Shown here piece by piece: positions 7,820 through 19,321 of a stretch of DNA of 64,000 nucleotides (position 1 is its first letter; the number at the start of each line of letters is the position of its first letter). Both the position numbers and the translations under genes were made by a program. This DNA is from Citrobacter youngae ATCC 29220. GTDB taxonomy: Bacteria; Pseudomonadota; Gammaproteobacteria; Enterobacterales; Enterobacteriaceae. A model generated the notes under the pieces. It was not told where the DNA came from, ran no database searches, and worked only from the letters and a program-made list of their open reading frames with translations. The stretch lies in assembly GCF_000155975.1 (NCBI RefSeq), contig NZ_GG730299.1, forward strand, positions 2,041,713 through 2,105,712. The letters are read 5' to 3'.

Positions 7820-9163
7820 TTACTGCGCTGAAGACGGTCTGCGTGGACGGCGCGGTGGGCGAGGCTTATCGCCTGCCGGTTTACCTTCGCCGCTGCGCGG
7901 TTTCGCTTTTGGCGCGCCGCCATCCTGACGACGCGGCTGCTGTCCGCGACCTGCGCCCCCCTGACCACGACCGCCGCCGCCACGCTGCTGACGACCGTTC
8001 TGAATCGGCTCGGCTTTGATGGACGGATCCGGCTCGTAGCCTGGCGTCGTGATACGCGGGATCTCTTTTTTCAACAGCTTCTCGATGTCACGCAGCAGTT
8101 TGTGTTCATCGACGCACACCAGAGACAGCGCTTCGCCAGTGGCGGCCGCACGACCGGTACGGCCAATACGGTGCACATAATCTTCCGGGACGTTTGGCAG
8201 CTCGTAGTTCACCACGTGCGGCAGCTCTTCAATATCCAGACCGCGCGCGGCAATATCGGTCGCCACCAGCACGCGAATATCACCGGATTTAAAATCAGCC
8301 AGCGCACGCGTCCGCGCGCCCTGAGATTTGTTGCCGTGGATCGCCGCGCTACGGATGCCGTCTTTATTCAGCTGTTCCGCCAGATGGTTCGCACCGTGTT
8401 TGGTACGGGTAAACACCAGCACCTGCTGCCAGTTGCCCTGGCCGATCATCTGCGACAGCAGTTCACGTTTACGCTTTTTATCCACGAAATGAACATGCTG
8501 AGTCACCTGTTCTGACGCGGTATTACGGCGCGCCACTTCGATTTCCAGCGGGTTGCGCAGCAGCTTTTCGGCCAACGATTTAATATCGTCAGAGAAGGTT
8601 GCCGAGAACAGCAGGTTCTGACGTTTTGCCGGCAGTTTTGCCAGAACGCGACGAATGTCGTGAATAAAGCCCATATCCAGCATGCGGTCAGCTTCATCCA
8701 GCACGAGGATCTCAACCTGATCCAGTTTCACCGCATTCTGGTGTTCCAGATCGAGTAAACGGCCTGGCGTGGCAATCAGCACGTCTACGCCGCCGCGCAG
8801 CTTCATCATTTGCGGATTAATGCTGACGCCGCCGAAAACCACCAGCGAGCGAATATTCAGATATTTACTGTAATCACGTACGTTTTCGCCAATCTGGGCC
8901 GCCAGCTCGCGGGTCGGCGTCAGGATCAGCGCCCGAACCGGACGCCGGCTTTTACCATGCGGCTGATGGGTAACAAGATGCTGCAACAACGGCAGGGTAA
9001 AACCTGCCGTTTTGCCCGTACCGGTCTGGGCGCTGGCCATCAGATCGCGGCCTTCCAGCACGGCGGGGATCGCCTGCTGCTGAATAGGAGTAGGTTCACG
9101 GTAACCCTGCTCGGCAACGGCACGTAAAATATCAGGGTTCAAACCAAGGGAATCAAAAGACAT
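7820..9163 (-). CDS. rhlE: RhlE, DEAD-box ATP-dependent RNA helicase
   Basis: 447 residues with all DEAD-box motifs in order: Q motif around PTPIQQQAI, motif I AQTGTGKT at 45-52, PTREL near 83, DEAD at 156-159, SAT at 187-189, and the HRIGRTGR motif VI. The C-terminal tail from about residue 385 is glycine-, arginine- and proline-rich, as in E. coli RhlE, and slightly shorter than the K-12 form (447 against 454). It acts in ribosome assembly and RNA turnover. In E. coli it is divergent from cecR and under CecR control; the same arrangement and an operator palindrome are present here. Confidence 0.96.
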   Translation of the reverse strand: MSFDSLGLNPDILRAVAEQGYREPTPIQQQAIPAVLEGRDLMASAQTGTGKTAGFTLPLLQHLVTHQPHGKSRRPVRALILTPTRELAAQIGENVRDYSKYLNIRSLVVFGGVSINPQMMKLRGGVDVLIATPGRLLDLEHQNAVKLDQVEILVLDEADRMLDMGFIHDIRRVLAKLPAKRQNLLFSATFSDDIKSLAEKLLRNPLEIEVARRNTASEQVTQHVHFVDKKRKRELLSQMIGQGNWQQVLVFTRTKHGANHLAEQLNKDGIRSAAIHGNKSQGARTRALADFKSGDIRVLVATDIAARGLDIEELPHVVNYELPNVPEDYVHRIGRTGRAAATGEALSLVCVDEHKLLRDIEKLLKKEIPRITTPGYEPDPSIKAEPIQNGRQQRGGGGRGQGGAGRGQQPRRQDGGAPKAKPRSGEGKPAGDKPRPPRRPRRPSSAQ

Positions 9164-9346
9164 AACAACTCCGAACCGCCCTGACCGTTACCGGTGTCGT
9201 TTTCAGGGAGATACACACAATAGAGATGACAAAAACCACAATGTCATGAAGGGGCGGAGTGTAGCAGTTTTTGTGATGTACCGCATAAATTATCCCTTCA
9301 GCGGAAAATAACCTCGCGGACTGGACAAGGTTGCACATCAGTCATA

Positions 9347-9372
9347 ATCTTAATCAATCGATTGATTAAGAT
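9347..9372. promoter_or_regulatory. CecR operator, 26-bp perfect palindrome
   Basis: The 26 bp centred between 9359 and 9360 are an exact inverted repeat with core CAATCGATTG, 12 bp before the cecR start. A TetR-type regulator dimer would bind such a site; CecR is known in E. coli to control both cecR-ybhGFSR and rhlE. The site sits close enough to cecR to be autoregulatory. Confidence 0.8.
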
Positions 9373-9384
9373 CAGAGTTGTGCC

Positions 9385-10062
9385 ATGAATACATCCACCA
9401 TGACAACAAAAGGTGAACAGGCGAAAAACCAGCTCATCGCCGCCGCACTGGCGCAGTTCGGCGAGTACGGCCTGCACGCCACGACGCGCGATATCGCCGC
9501 GCAGGCCGGACAAAACATTGCGGCCATCACCTACTATTTTGGCTCAAAAGAGGATTTATATCTCGCCTGCGCCCAGTGGATCGCAGACTTTATCGGCTCA
9601 CAGTTTCGCCCGCATGCTGAAGAAGCCGAGCGCCTGTTTGCTCAGCCGCAGCCGGATCGGGGCGCAATGCGCGAACTTATCCTGCGCGCCTGTAAAAATA
9701 TGATCATGCTGTTAACCCAGGACGACACCGTTAACCTGAGCAAGTTTATTTCGCGCGAGCAGCTTTCCCCTACCGCCGCGTACCAACTGGTGCACGACCA
9801 GGTTATCAATCCGCTGCATACCCATCTGACGCGCCTGATTGCCGCCTATACAGGCCGCGATGCCGACGATACCCAAATGATTCTGCACACCCACGCCATA
9901 CTCGGTGAGGTGCTGGCCTTCCGCCTGGGGAAAGAGACCATTCTGTTGCGTACGGGCTGGTCACAATTTGATGAGGATAAAACCACGCTGATTGAGCAAA
10001 CGGTCACCTGTCACATCGATCTTATTCTGCAAGGTTTAACGCAAAGGAGTCTGGACTCATGA
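9385..10062 (+). CDS. cecR: CecR (YbiH), TetR-family regulator of ybhGFSR and rhlE
   Basis: 225 residues; helix-turn-helix in the first 55 residues ([14 protein letters not shown]...[24 protein letters not shown]), then an all-helical ligand domain. It matches E. coli CecR closely. E. coli CecR affects sensitivity to cefoperazone and chloramphenicol. It is the first gene of the operon: its TGA overlaps the ybhG ATG by four bases. A perfect 26-bp palindrome precedes it. Confidence 0.95.
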   Translation: MNTSTMTTKGEQAKNQLIAAALAQFGEYGLHATTRDIAAQAGQNIAAITYYFGSKEDLYLACAQWIADFIGSQFRPHAEEAERLFAQPQPDRGAMRELILRACKNMIMLLTQDDTVNLSKFISREQLSPTAAYQLVHDQVINPLHTHLTRLIAAYTGRDADDTQMILHTHAILGEVLAFRLGKETILLRTGWSQFDEDKTTLIEQTVTCHIDLILQGLTQRSLDS

Positions 10063-11054
10063 AAAAACCTGTCGTTCTCGGGCTGGTCATCGCGGCCCTT
10101 GTTGCCGTGATTGCTGGCGGAACGTGGTGGTATCAAAGCCGACAAGATAACGGTCTGATGCTGTACGGCAATGTCGATATCCGTAGCGTCAATCTGAGTT
10201 TTCGCGTCGGCGGCAGGCTGGCCTCGCTGGCGGTTGACGAAGGTGACGCCATTACCGCAGGCCAGGTGCTGGGCGAGCTGGACCACGCGCCGTATGAAAA
10301 CGCGCTGATGCAGGCAAAAGCCAATGTTGCCGCCGCGCAGGCGCAGTACGATCTGATGCTGGCCGGTTATCGGGAAGAAGAGATCGCGCAAACCGCAGCG
10401 GCGGTTAAACAGGCGCAGGCGGCCTATGATTATGCGCAGAACTTTTACAATCGGCAGATAGGACTGTGGAAAAGCCGCTCCATCTCCGCCAACGATCTGG
10501 AAAACGCCCGTTCATCACGGGATCAGGCGCTGGCCTCGCTGAAATCCGCGCAGGATAAACTCACCCAGTATCGCAGCGGTAATCGCCCGCAGGACATCGA
10601 GCAGGCGAAAGCCACGCTCGAACAGGCGCAGGCCGAGCTGGCGCAGGCTGAACTGAATTTGCATGACACCACCCTGACCTCGCCGTCTGACGGCACGCTG
10701 CTCACCCGCGCGGTTGAACCCGGCAGCATGCTAAACGAAGGGGGCACGGTACTGACGCTGTCGCTCACGCGTCCGGTCTGGGTTCGCGCCTACGTTGACG
10801 AACGAAATCTAAGTCAGGCGCAGCCAGGACGTGAAATCCTGCTCTATACCGATGGCCGTCCGGACAAGCCGTATCACGGAAAAATTGGCTTCGTGTCGCC
10901 TACCGCCGAGTTCACCCCGAAAACGGTCGAGACCCCGGACCTGCGTACCGACCTGGTTTATCGTCTGCGCATTGTGGTGACCGACGCAGACGATGCGCTA
11001 CGCCAGGGCATGCCGGTCACGATAAAATTTGGCGATGAGGCACGGCATGAATGA
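10059..11054 (+). CDS. ybhG: YbhG, HlyD-type membrane fusion (periplasmic adaptor) protein
   Basis: 331 residues. An N-terminal signal anchor (residues 6-24, [18 protein letters not shown]) precedes a lipoyl-like half motif ([28 protein letters not shown]), a long alanine/glutamine-rich coiled coil (about 90-200) and a beta-barrel domain. It would join the YbhFSR inner-membrane exporter to an outer-membrane channel such as TolC. It overlaps cecR by 4 bp and ybhF by 8 bp, showing tight translational coupling. Confidence 0.94.
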   Translation: MKKPVVLGLVIAALVAVIAGGTWWYQSRQDNGLMLYGNVDIRSVNLSFRVGGRLASLAVDEGDAITAGQVLGELDHAPYENALMQAKANVAAAQAQYDLMLAGYREEEIAQTAAAVKQAQAAYDYAQNFYNRQIGLWKSRSISANDLENARSSRDQALASLKSAQDKLTQYRSGNRPQDIEQAKATLEQAQAELAQAELNLHDTTLTSPSDGTLLTRAVEPGSMLNEGGTVLTLSLTRPVWVRAYVDERNLSQAQPGREILLYTDGRPDKPYHGKIGFVSPTAEFTPKTVETPDLRTDLVYRLRIVVTDADDALRQGMPVTIKFGDEARHE

Positions 11055-12783
11055 CGCCGTCATTACGCTCAATGGGCTGATGAAAACCTTTGCCGGAATG
11101 GAAAAACCGGCCGTCGCCCCGCTCGACTGTACCATTCATGCGGGCTACGTGACCGGGCTTGTCGGACCGGACGGTGCGGGAAAAACCACGCTGATGCGGA
11201 TGCTGGCGGGTCTGTTGAAACCCGATGCCGGAAGCGCTGCGGTAATTGGCTTTGACCCCATCAAAAACGACAGCGCGCTGCATGCGGTGCTGGGTTATAT
11301 GCCGCAGAAATTTGGCCTGTATGAAGATTTGACGGTCATGGAGAACCTCAACCTCTATGCCGATTTACGCAGCGTCACCGGCGAGGCGCGAGAAAAAACC
11401 TTTGCCCGGTTACTGGAATTTACCTCGCTGGGTCCGTTTACCGGCCGACTGGCTGGTAAGCTTTCCGGCGGGATGAAACAGAAACTGGGGCTGGCCTGTA
11501 CGCTGGTTGGCGAGCCTAAAGTGCTGCTGCTGGATGAGCCAGGCGTGGGCGTCGACCCGATATCCCGCCGCGAGTTATGGCAAATGGTCCATGAACTGGC
11601 GGGCGACGGGATGCTGATCCTCTGGAGTACGTCGTATCTGGACGAAGCCGAGCAGTGCCGCGATGTACTGCTGATGAACGAAGGCGAACTGTTGTACCAG
11701 GGCGATCCGACTCAGCTGACGCAAACTATGGCGGGTCGTAGCTTTCTGATGAGCAGCCCGCAGGAAAATAACCGCCGACTGCTGCAACGCGTATTAAAGC
11801 TGCCCCAGGTCAGCGACGGGATGATTCAGGGGAAATCCGTCCGTTTGATTCTGAAAAAAGAGGCCACGGCCCGGCAGATTCAAAACGCGAACGGCATGCC
11901 GGAGATAATCCTCAACGCAACCGCTCCCCGCTTCGAAGATGCTTTTATCGATTTACTCGGCGGAGCCGGAACATCGGAATCCCCGCTGGGCGCCATCCTG
12001 CATACCGTGGAAGGTTCGCCAGACGAAACGGTGATCGAAGCCAAAGCGCTGACCAAGAAATTTGGCGATTTTGCCGCTACCGACCATGTAGATTTTGCCG
12101 TGCAGCGCGGCGAAATTTTTGGCCTGTTAGGACCCAACGGCGCCGGTAAATCCACCACCTTTAAGATGATGTGCGGTCTGCTGGTTCCGACCTCCGGCAA
12201 AGCGCTGGTGCTGGATATGGATCTCAAGGTCAGCTCCGGCAAAGCGCGTCAGCATCTGGGCTATATGGCGCAGAAATTCTCCCTGTATGGCAACCTGACG
12301 GTTGAACAGAACCTGCGCTTTTTCTCCGGCGTCTACGGCCTGCGCGGTCGGGCGCAAAAGGAGAAAATCGATCGTATGAGCGAGGCATTCGGCCTGAAAA
12401 GTATCGCCTCCCAGGCGACCGACGAGTTGCCGCTGGGCTTCAAACAGCGTCTGGCGCTGGCCTGTTCGCTGATGCATGAGCCGGACATCCTGTTTCTCGA
12501 TGAACCCACTTCCGGGGTTGATCCCCTCACCCGCCGCGAATTCTGGTTACATATCAACAGTATGGTGGAAAAAGGCGTCACGGTGATGGTGACCACCCAC
12601 TTTATGGATGAGGCGGAATATTGCGATCGCATCGGGCTGGTGTATCGCGGCAAACTGATCGCCAGCGGCACGCCGGACGACCTGAAAGCAAAGGCTGCCG
12701 ATAGCGACACGCCGGACCCGACCATGGAACAGGCGTTTATTACGCTCATCAATGACTGGGATAAGGAGCATGCGCATGAGTAA
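11047..12783 (+). CDS. ybhF: YbhF, tandem ATP-binding subunit of the YbhGFSR exporter
   Basis: 578 residues, from the ATG at 11047 giving [10 protein letters not shown], the E. coli length; the ATG at 11029 would overlap ybhG further. It has two fused ABC domains. The first has GPDGAGKT at 40-47, [10 protein letters not shown] and [12 protein letters not shown]. The second has GPNGAGKST near 360 and [12 protein letters not shown]; its signature [10 protein letters not shown] is degenerate, so the two ATP sites are probably unequal. It energises YbhS-YbhR. The E. coli complex has been reported as a drug and Na+/Li+ exporter. Confidence 0.95.
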   Translation: MNDAVITLNGLMKTFAGMEKPAVAPLDCTIHAGYVTGLVGPDGAGKTTLMRMLAGLLKPDAGSAAVIGFDPIKNDSALHAVLGYMPQKFGLYEDLTVMENLNLYADLRSVTGEAREKTFARLLEFTSLGPFTGRLAGKLSGGMKQKLGLACTLVGEPKVLLLDEPGVGVDPISRRELWQMVHELAGDGMLILWSTSYLDEAEQCRDVLLMNEGELLYQGDPTQLTQTMAGRSFLMSSPQENNRRLLQRVLKLPQVSDGMIQGKSVRLILKKEATARQIQNANGMPEIILNATAPRFEDAFIDLLGGAGTSESPLGAILHTVEGSPDETVIEAKALTKKFGDFAATDHVDFAVQRGEIFGLLGPNGAGKSTTFKMMCGLLVPTSGKALVLDMDLKVSSGKARQHLGYMAQKFSLYGNLTVEQNLRFFSGVYGLRGRAQKEKIDRMSEAFGLKSIASQATDELPLGFKQRLALACSLMHEPDILFLDEPTSGVDPLTRREFWLHINSMVEKGVTVMVTTHFMDEAEYCDRIGLVYRGKLIASGTPDDLKAKAADSDTPDPTMEQAFITLINDWDKEHAHE

Positions 12784-13909
12784 CTCCGCGCTCTCATGGC
12801 GGCGCGTACGCGCGCTGTGCGTAAAAGAGACGCGCCAGATTGTCCGCGATCCCAGCAGCTGGCTGATTGCGGTGGTGATCCCGTTATTGCTGCTGTTTAT
12901 CTTCGGCTACGGGATCAACCTCGACTCCAGCAAGCTGCGGGTAGGGATTTTGCTCGAACAGCAGAGCGAAGAGGCGCTGGATTTTACCCACACCATGACC
13001 GGTTCGCCGTACATTGACGCCACCATCAGCGATAACCGTCAGGAACTGGTTGAGAAAATGCAGGCCGGGCGCATTCGCGGGCTGGTGGTGATCCCGGTCG
13101 ATTTTGCCCAACAGATGGCACGACCCGGCGACACAGCCCCCATCCAGGTGATCACCGACGGCAGCGAACCGAATACCGCCAACTTTGTGCAGGGTTATGT
13201 CGAAGGCATCTGGCAGATTTGGCAGCAACAGCGGGCGGAGGATCGCGGGGAATCGTTCGAGCCGCTAATCGATGTGCAGACCCGCTACTGGTTTAACCCG
13301 GCGGCTATCAGTCAGCACTTTATTATTCCCGGAGCGGTAACCATCATCATGACGGTGATTGGCGCGATCCTCACCTCGTTAGTGGTAGCGCGTGAATGGG
13401 AACGTGGAACGATGGAAGCGCTGCTTTCTACCGAAGTTACCCGCGTCGAGCTGCTGCTGTGCAAACTGATCCCCTATTACTTTTTAGGCATGCTGGCGAT
13501 GCTGCTGTGTATGCTGGTGTCGGTGTTTATTCTTGGCGTGCCCTACCGCGGCTCGTTGCTGATCCTGTTTTTTATCACCAGCCTGTTTCTGCTAAGTACG
13601 CTCGGCATGGGGCTGCTTATCTCCACCATCACCCGTAACCAGTTTAACGCCGCGCAGGTCGCGCTGAACGCCGCCTTTCTGCCTTCGATTATGTTGTCGG
13701 GATTTATCTTCCAGATAGACAGCATGCCGGCGATTATCCGCGCGGTAACCTACATTATTCCGGCTCGCTATTTCGTCAGCACCCTGCAAAGCCTTTTTTT
13801 GGCGGGCAACATTCCGGTGGTGCTGATTATCAACGTGCTGTTTTTAATCGCTTCGGCGGTAATGTTTATTGGCCTGACGTGGCTTAAGACCAAACGTCGG
13901 CTGGATTAA
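12776..13909 (+). CDS. ybhS: YbhS, ABC-2 type permease subunit
   Basis: 377 residues from the ATG at 12776 ([12 protein letters not shown]), 8 bp inside the end of ybhF. ABC-2 permease architecture: one N-terminal membrane helix ([18 protein letters not shown]), a periplasmic domain of about 150 residues, then five C-terminal helices. The conserved [15 protein letters not shown] motif lies between the second and third helices. It pairs with YbhR to form the membrane channel. Confidence 0.94.
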   Translation: MSNSALSWRRVRALCVKETRQIVRDPSSWLIAVVIPLLLLFIFGYGINLDSSKLRVGILLEQQSEEALDFTHTMTGSPYIDATISDNRQELVEKMQAGRIRGLVVIPVDFAQQMARPGDTAPIQVITDGSEPNTANFVQGYVEGIWQIWQQQRAEDRGESFEPLIDVQTRYWFNPAAISQHFIIPGAVTIIMTVIGAILTSLVVAREWERGTMEALLSTEVTRVELLLCKLIPYYFLGMLAMLLCMLVSVFILGVPYRGSLLILFFITSLFLLSTLGMGLLISTITRNQFNAAQVALNAAFLPSIMLSGFIFQIDSMPAIIRAVTYIIPARYFVSTLQSLFLAGNIPVVLIINVLFLIASAVMFIGLTWLKTKRRLD

Positions 13910-13919
13910 GGGGACGGGC

Positions 13920-15026
13920 ATGTTTCATCGCTTATGGACATTAATTCGTAAAGAGCTGCAATCGCTATTACGCGAGCCGCAGACGCGAGCCATTCTGATT
14001 TTACCGGTGCTGATTCAGGTCATTCTGTTCCCGTTCGCCGCGACGCTGGAGGTGACCAACGCCACTATCGCTGTCTATAACGAAGACAATGGTAAACACT
14101 CGGTGGAGCTTACCCAGCGCTTCGCCCGCGCCAGCGCCTTTACGCATGTCCTGCTGCTGAAAAGTCCGCAGGAAATCCAGCCCACCATCGATACGCAAAA
14201 AGCGCTGCTGCTGGTGCGCTTCCCGGCCAACTTTTCGCGGAATCTGGATACCTTCCAGCAAGCGCCCATGCAGATTATCCTCGACGGACGTAACTCGAAC
14301 AGCGCGCAAATTGCCGCCAATTACCTGCAGCAGATCGTGAAGGAGTACCAGCAGGAGCTGATGGACGGGAAGCCGAAACCGAACAACAGCGAACTGGTGG
14401 TTCGTAACTGGTATAACCCGAACCTGGACTACAAATGGTTCGTGGTGCCGTCGCTGATCGCCATGATCACCACTATCGGCGTGATGATCGTCACCTCGCT
14501 GTCGGTGGCCCGCGAGCGCGAACAGGGCACGCTGGATCAGCTGCTGGTCTCGCCGCTCACCACCTGGCAGATTTTCATCGGCAAAGCGGTGCCCGCGCTG
14601 ATTGTGGCCACTTTTCAGGCCACCATCGTGCTGGCGATCGGCATCTGGGCCTATCACATTCCGTTTGCCGGATCGCTGGGGCTGTTCTATTTCACGATGG
14701 TGATATATGGGCTGTCGCTGGTCGGCTTTGGTCTGCTGATTTCCTCACTGTGCGCCACCCAGCAGCAGGCGTTTATCGGCGTTTTTGTCTTTATGATGCC
14801 GGCCATATTACTCTCAGGCTATGTTTCACCGGTCGAAAATATGCCGGTATGGTTACAGAATCTGACGTGGATAAACCCGATCCGCCATTTTACGGACATC
14901 ACGAAACAGATTTACCTGAAGGATGCGAGTCTGAAGATTGTCTGGGGAAGTTTGTGGCCGCTGTTGGTGATAGCGGCCACAACCGGCTCAGCGGCGTATG
15001 CGATGTTTCGACGCAAGGTGATGTAG
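13920..15026 (+). CDS. ybhR: YbhR, ABC-2 type permease subunit
   Basis: 368 residues, same topology as YbhS, with the corresponding [15 protein letters not shown] motif near residue 200. It is the last gene of cecR-ybhGFSR, starting 10 bp after ybhS behind a GGGAC ribosome site. Its last 39 bp overlap the 3' end of convergent ybhQ on the other strand, so transcripts of the two operons are antisense to each other there. Confidence 0.94.
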   Translation: MFHRLWTLIRKELQSLLREPQTRAILILPVLIQVILFPFAATLEVTNATIAVYNEDNGKHSVELTQRFARASAFTHVLLLKSPQEIQPTIDTQKALLLVRFPANFSRNLDTFQQAPMQIILDGRNSNSAQIAANYLQQIVKEYQQELMDGKPKPNNSELVVRNWYNPNLDYKWFVVPSLIAMITTIGVMIVTSLSVAREREQGTLDQLLVSPLTTWQIFIGKAVPALIVATFQATIVLAIGIWAYHIPFAGSLGLFYFTMVIYGLSLVGFGLLISSLCATQQQAFIGVFVFMMPAILLSGYVSPVENMPVWLQNLTWINPIRHFTDITKQIYLKDASLKIVWGSLWPLLVIAATTGSAAYAMFRRKVM

Positions 15027-15398
15027 CTTTTTGTCTTTCGCCAGCAGCGACACCACGGCGGGTCCGGCAAGGATCACCAGCCCCGCCAGGGCCAGCAAGA
15101 CGTTGTTTTGCAGCACGCGCGACAGCAGCCACAGTACAATCATCGCGGCACCGAAATACCACGTCGTAGTGAGTTCTTCCAGCACATCCGCCACGTCGCG
15201 CCAGCGCTGTTCATGGTGACGTTGCAAGGCCAGCATCAATAAAACCGTGACGCCGTAAACGACGCATAATCCCAGGCCGACGTGCACCAGCGTGCCGCTC
15301 ATCCAGCCCATTACCAGCAACGCCACTACCAGTAAATGCAACACAATCTGCCAGCAACTTAGACCCGTTGCGACACGAACACGTTGTTGCCACCTCAT
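14988..15398 (-). CDS. ybhQ: YbhQ, small inner-membrane protein of unknown function
   Basis: 136 residues, the E. coli length. About four membrane helices are predicted by eye (for example [20 protein letters not shown] and [20 protein letters not shown]), and the C terminus is basic (LASKHRIRR). The family is enterobacterial and uncharacterised. The gene converges on ybhR with a 39-bp coding overlap and is divergent from ybhP. Confidence 0.9.
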   Translation of the reverse strand: MRWQQRVRVATGLSCWQIVLHLLVVALLVMGWMSGTLVHVGLGLCVVYGVTVLLMLALQRHHEQRWRDVADVLEELTTTWYFGAAMIVLWLLSRVLQNNVLLALAGLVILAGPAVVSLLAKDKKLHHLASKHRIRR

Positions 15399-15530
15399 GG
15401 CTTTTCTCCTGAAGGATTTTCGACTAATTGTTCAGAGTACCGGACTTTACGGAAAATTCCGCAACACCGCATCTTTTTGTGACGACGACTACACTATTTT
15501 AATCAGGAAAGTGACGCCAACGGGAGAATC

Positions 15531-16292
15531 ATGGCCAGACCAACAGAACGGTTTTCATTCAATGTGCTCACCATTAATACTCACAAAGGGTTTACCGCCT
15601 TCAATCGGCGTTTTATTTTGCCTGAGCTGCGGGAGGCCGTCAGAACGGTCGGCGCGGATATTGTGTGCCTGCAAGAGGTCCTGGGCGCGCATGAGGTGCA
15701 TCCTCTGCATGTGGAAAACTGGCCGGACACCACGCACTACGAATTTCTGGCGGATACCATGTGGAGCGACTTCGCTTATGGACGTAATGCCGTGTATCCG
15801 CAAGGACATCACGGCAACGCCGTACTGTCGCGCTATCCTATTGAACATTTTGAAAATCGCGATGTGTCGGTCGGCGCAAGTGAAAAACGCGGGGTCCTGT
15901 ACTGCCGCATCGTGCCGCCAATGCTCTCCCACCCGGTTCACGTGATGTGCGTCCATCTCGGTTTGCGTGAAGCCCACCGCCAGGCCCAGCTCGCTATGCT
16001 GGCAGATTGGGTGAATGCCCTGCCTGAAGGTGAGCCGGTCGTGGTCGCCGGCGATTTCAACGACTGGCGACAAAAAGCGAATCACCCGTTGAAAGCCAAT
16101 GCCGATCTTGACGAGATTTTTACCCGCGCCCACGGTCGCCCGGCGAGAACGTTTCCGGTGCAGTTTCCGCTGCTGCGTCTCGACAGAATCTATGTGAAAA
16201 ACGCGAACGCCAGTACCCCAACGGCGCTGGCACTGCGTCACTGGCGACATTTGTCCGATCATGCCCCTCTGAGCGCGGAGATTCATTTATGA
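15531..16292 (+). CDS. ybhP: YbhP, endonuclease/exonuclease/phosphatase-fold protein
   Basis: 253 residues with the fold's landmarks: [17 protein letters not shown] (metal-binding Glu), the [11 protein letters not shown] region, VAGDFNDW (Asp/Asn) and the C-terminal LSDHAPL with the catalytic DH pair. The family includes DNase I-like nucleases and phosphodiesterases acting on nucleic acids, inositol phosphates or sphingomyelin. It overlaps clsB by 4 bp, so a role on a phospholipid or its headgroup is plausible but unproven. Confidence 0.92.
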   Translation: MARPTERFSFNVLTINTHKGFTAFNRRFILPELREAVRTVGADIVCLQEVLGAHEVHPLHVENWPDTTHYEFLADTMWSDFAYGRNAVYPQGHHGNAVLSRYPIEHFENRDVSVGASEKRGVLYCRIVPPMLSHPVHVMCVHLGLREAHRQAQLAMLADWVNALPEGEPVVVAGDFNDWRQKANHPLKANADLDEIFTRAHGRPARTFPVQFPLLRLDRIYVKNANASTPTALALRHWRHLSDHAPLSAEIHL

Positions 16293-17530
16293 AATATGAC
16301 TGGCGTGAAGGCAATCAAATTCAACTGCTGGAAAATGGCGATCGGTACTACCCCGCCGTGTTTGACGCCATTGAACAGGCACAGCAAAAAATTATCCTTG
16401 AGACCTTCATCTGGTTTGAAGATGCGGTCGGAAAACAGCTGCATGCCGCGCTGCTGAGCGCGGCGCGGCGCGGCGTCAAAGCCGAAGTGCTGCTGGATGG
16501 CTACGGTTCACCGGACCTCAGCGACAGCTTCGTCAATACGCTCACCGCCGCCGGCATTGTTTTCCGCTACTACGACCCGCGCCCGCGTCTGTTCGGCATG
16601 CGCACCAACCTCTTTCGGCGTATGCATCGCAAAATAGTGGTCATTGATGACCGCGTGGCTTTCGTCGGCGGCATCAACTATTCCGCGGAACATATGTCTG
16701 ATTACGGTCCGGAGGCCAAGCAGGATTACGCCGTGCGCGTTGAAGGTCCTATCGTGGCCGACATCCTGACATTCGTACTGGAAAACCTGCCGGGCCAGAG
16801 CGCCGTACGCCGCTGGTGGCGACGTCATCACCGGGCAATCGAAAATCATCGGCCTGGCGAAGCGCAGGTGCTGTTTGTCTGGCGCGACAACGATGAGCAT
16901 CGCGATGATATTGAACGCCATTATTTGAAAATGCTTACCCAGGCCAGACGGGAAGTGATCATCGCCAATGCCTACTTCTTTCCCGGTTATCGTTTTCTGC
17001 ACGCCCTGCGTAAAGCGGCCCGACGCGGCGTTCGGGTAAAACTCATCGTGCAGGGTGAACCGGATATGCCGATTGTGAAAGTGGGCGCTCGCCTGCTGTA
17101 CAACTATCTGGTTAAAGGCGGCGTCCATGTCTATGAATATCGCCGTAAACCTCTGCATGGCAAAGTGGCGCTGATGGACGATCACTGGGCGACGGTAGGC
17201 TCCAGCAATCTCGACCCGCTTAGCCTGTCGCTGAATCTGGAAGCGAACCTCATTATTCATGACCGAACGTTTAATCAGACCCTGCGCGACAACCTGAACA
17301 CAATTATTGCGCAGGACTGCAAGCGGGTTGATGAATCCATGCTGCCCAAACGCACCTGGTGGAACCTGACCAAAAGCGTGCTGGCGTTTCACTTTTTACG
17401 CCATTTCCCGGCGCTGGTCGGCTGGTTACCCGCACATACGCCGCGCCTGACCGAGGTAGAACCGCCCGCGCAGCCTGCTATGGAAACGCAGGATCGCATT
17501 CAAACTGAGGATGTCGGAGGAAAATCCTGA
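16289..17530 (+). CDS. clsB: ClsB (YbhO), cardiolipin synthase B
   Basis: 413 residues, E. coli length. Two HKD (phospholipase D) motifs: HRKIVVID with H113, K115 and D120, and HGKVALMD near residue 286. It condenses phosphatidylglycerol to cardiolipin and can form phosphatidylglycerol from phosphatidylethanolamine and glycerol at the inner membrane. Unlike ClsA it lacks N-terminal membrane helices, as expected for ClsB. Its stop and the ybhN start share one base (TGATG), so ybhP-clsB-ybhN is a translationally coupled operon. Confidence 0.95.
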   Translation: MKYDWREGNQIQLLENGDRYYPAVFDAIEQAQQKIILETFIWFEDAVGKQLHAALLSAARRGVKAEVLLDGYGSPDLSDSFVNTLTAAGIVFRYYDPRPRLFGMRTNLFRRMHRKIVVIDDRVAFVGGINYSAEHMSDYGPEAKQDYAVRVEGPIVADILTFVLENLPGQSAVRRWWRRHHRAIENHRPGEAQVLFVWRDNDEHRDDIERHYLKMLTQARREVIIANAYFFPGYRFLHALRKAARRGVRVKLIVQGEPDMPIVKVGARLLYNYLVKGGVHVYEYRRKPLHGKVALMDDHWATVGSSNLDPLSLSLNLEANLIIHDRTFNQTLRDNLNTIIAQDCKRVDESMLPKRTWWNLTKSVLAFHFLRHFPALVGWLPAHTPRLTEVEPPAQPAMETQDRIQTEDVGGKS

Positions 17531-18492
17531 TGGCCAAAGCCCACTCGCGCTGGCGGTTAGCGAAAAAAATACTCACCTGGCTATTTTTCATTGCCGTCAT
17601 CGTGTTGCTGGTCATTTATGCCAGCAAGGTCAATTGGGAAGAGGTCTGGACGGTTATCCGGGATTACAATCGGACTGCCCTGCTCGGTGCCGTGGGGCTG
17701 GCGATCGTCAGTTACTTGCTCTACGGCTGCTATGACCTGCTTGGGCGCTATTACTGCGGGCACAAGCTGGCAAAGCGTCAGGTCATGCTGGTGTCGTTTA
17801 TCTGCTACGCCTTCAACCTGACGTTAAGCACCTGGGTGGGCGGCATTGGGATGCGTTACCGGCTCTACTCGCGCCTCGGGTTGCCGGGGAGCACCATTAC
17901 GCGGATTTTTTCGCTAAGCATTACCACCAACTGGCTGGGCTATATTCTGCTGGGTGGGTTTATTTTTACCTTCGGCGTGGTCGAGCTGCCCGCGCATTGG
18001 TATATCGATCAAGGCACGCTGCGCATTTTGGGCGTATCGTTACTGTTGATCATTGCCGTCTATCTGTGGTTTTGCGCCTTCGCTAAACATCGTCACATCA
18101 CCATCAGAGGCCAAAAGCTGGTGCTGCCCTCATGGAAATTCGCCGTGGCGCAAATGGCGATCTCCAGTACAAACTGGATGGTGATGGGGGCAATTATCTG
18201 GCTGTTGCTGGGTCAGGACATCAACTATTTCTTCGTGCTGGGCGTGCTGCTGGTGAGCAGTATTGCCGGGGTTATCGTGCATATTCCGGCGGGGATCGGC
18301 GTGCTGGAGGCGGTCTTTATGGCGCTGCTGGCGGGAGAAGATACTTCTCAAGGCAAGATTATCGCCGCTCTGCTTGCGTATCGCGTACTCTATTATTTTA
18401 TTCCGCTGCTGCTGGCGCTGATCTGCTATCTGCTGCTGGAAAGTCGGACGAAAAAGCTGCGGGCAAAGAACGAGAAGGCGATGGCGAAATGA
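17530..18492 (+). CDS. ybhN: YbhN, multi-pass inner-membrane protein (UPF0104/LPG-synthase-TM-like)
   Basis: 320 residues with about eight hydrophobic helices, including WLFFIAVIVLLVIYA near the N terminus and YFIPLLLALICYLLLE near the C terminus. The FNLTLSTWVGGIGMRYRLYSRLG and HIPAGIGVLEAVF stretches are typical of the lysylphosphatidylglycerol synthase membrane domain family, without the catalytic domain. Its position in the operon with clsB suggests lipid flipping or presentation, which is an inference. Confidence 0.92.
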   Translation: MAKAHSRWRLAKKILTWLFFIAVIVLLVIYASKVNWEEVWTVIRDYNRTALLGAVGLAIVSYLLYGCYDLLGRYYCGHKLAKRQVMLVSFICYAFNLTLSTWVGGIGMRYRLYSRLGLPGSTITRIFSLSITTNWLGYILLGGFIFTFGVVELPAHWYIDQGTLRILGVSLLLIIAVYLWFCAFAKHRHITIRGQKLVLPSWKFAVAQMAISSTNWMVMGAIIWLLLGQDINYFFVLGVLLVSSIAGVIVHIPAGIGVLEAVFMALLAGEDTSQGKIIAALLAYRVLYYFIPLLLALICYLLLESRTKKLRAKNEKAMAK

Positions 18493-18573
18493 TTTGCCGG
18501 ATGCGGCGTAACGCCTTATCCGGCCTACTATCGATATAAGACGGTAGGCCGGATAAGCCATCCGGCAACAGAC
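18493..18573. repeat. REP/BIME element
   Basis: GCCGGATGCGGCGTAACGCCTTATCCGGCCTAC faces an inverted GTAGGCCGGATAAGCCATCCGGCA, a classic REP pair filling the gap between convergent ybhN and ybhL. Confidence 0.88.
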
Positions 18574-18575
18574 AA

Positions 18576-19280
18576 TTAACGACGATTGCCGAAGATACGC
18601 AGCAGCATCAGGAACAGGTTAATAAAGTCCAGATACAGCGTTAGCGCCCCAAGAATCGCGTATTTGCGCAGATTGGAACTATCTCGCAGATCGATCTGCT
18701 CGCCGATATTTTTCAGCTTCTGGGTGTCATAAGCGGTCAGGCCGACAAACACAATCACCCCAATATAGGTGACCGCCCACATCAGCGCTTCGCTCTTCAG
18801 CCAGAAGTTAACCAGCGAAGCCAGCACAATACCGATCAACGCCATAAACAGCATATTGCCAAAGCCGCTGAGATCGCGTTTGGTGGTGTAGCCGTACAGG
18901 CTCATGATGCCGAACATCCCGCCGGTGACCACGAAGGTGCTGGCGATAGACGAAGCGGTATAAATAATAAAGATACTGGAAAGCGTTAATCCCGTCAGTA
19001 CCGAGTAAAGCATAAACAGCGTCGTGGTTACCCCTGCGCTCAGCTTATGAATCATCCCCGACAACACAAAAACTAACGCGAGTTGAGCAATAACAAGGCC
19101 AAAGAAGAAAATACGATTGGTATAGAGCAATTCCATAAACGCACTAGAATTCGCCGCATACCAGGCGATAAACGCCGTCAGCAACAGTCCGCAGGTCATC
19201 CAGCCGTATACCTGCGCCATATACGTTTGCAGGCCGGAACGCGCCTGCACAATAGAATCGGATCGTGGGAATCGGTCCAT
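18576..19280 (-). CDS. ybhL: YbhL, BAX inhibitor-1 family membrane protein
   Basis: 234 residues with seven predicted membrane helices and the family signature region (YDTQKLKNIGEQ near residue 182; MLLRIFGNRR at the C terminus). Bacterial members such as BsYetJ conduct calcium; the role of YbhL in enterobacteria is not established. It is transcribed alone, with a ribosome site AGGAGATTGTC upstream, and is separated by 41 bp from the end of moaE on the same strand. Confidence 0.93.
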   Translation of the reverse strand: MDRFPRSDSIVQARSGLQTYMAQVYGWMTCGLLLTAFIAWYAANSSAFMELLYTNRIFFFGLVIAQLALVFVLSGMIHKLSAGVTTTLFMLYSVLTGLTLSSIFIIYTASSIASTFVVTGGMFGIMSLYGYTTKRDLSGFGNMLFMALIGIVLASLVNFWLKSEALMWAVTYIGVIVFVGLTAYDTQKLKNIGEQIDLRDSSNLRKYAILGALTLYLDFINLFLMLLRIFGNRR

Positions 19281-19321
19281 GACAATCTCCTGAATCAGTA
19301 TGAGCCTACAACAATTGTACT

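Noticed and set aside
14001..14657. 218-codon open frame on the minus strand opposite ybhR
   Set aside because: It lies fully antisense to a conserved permease gene, is rich in His, Arg and Gln typical of mirrored coding DNA, and has no ribosome site.
15555..16286. 243-codon open frame opposite ybhP
   Set aside because: Complete shadow of ybhP in the antisense phase; no family resemblance.
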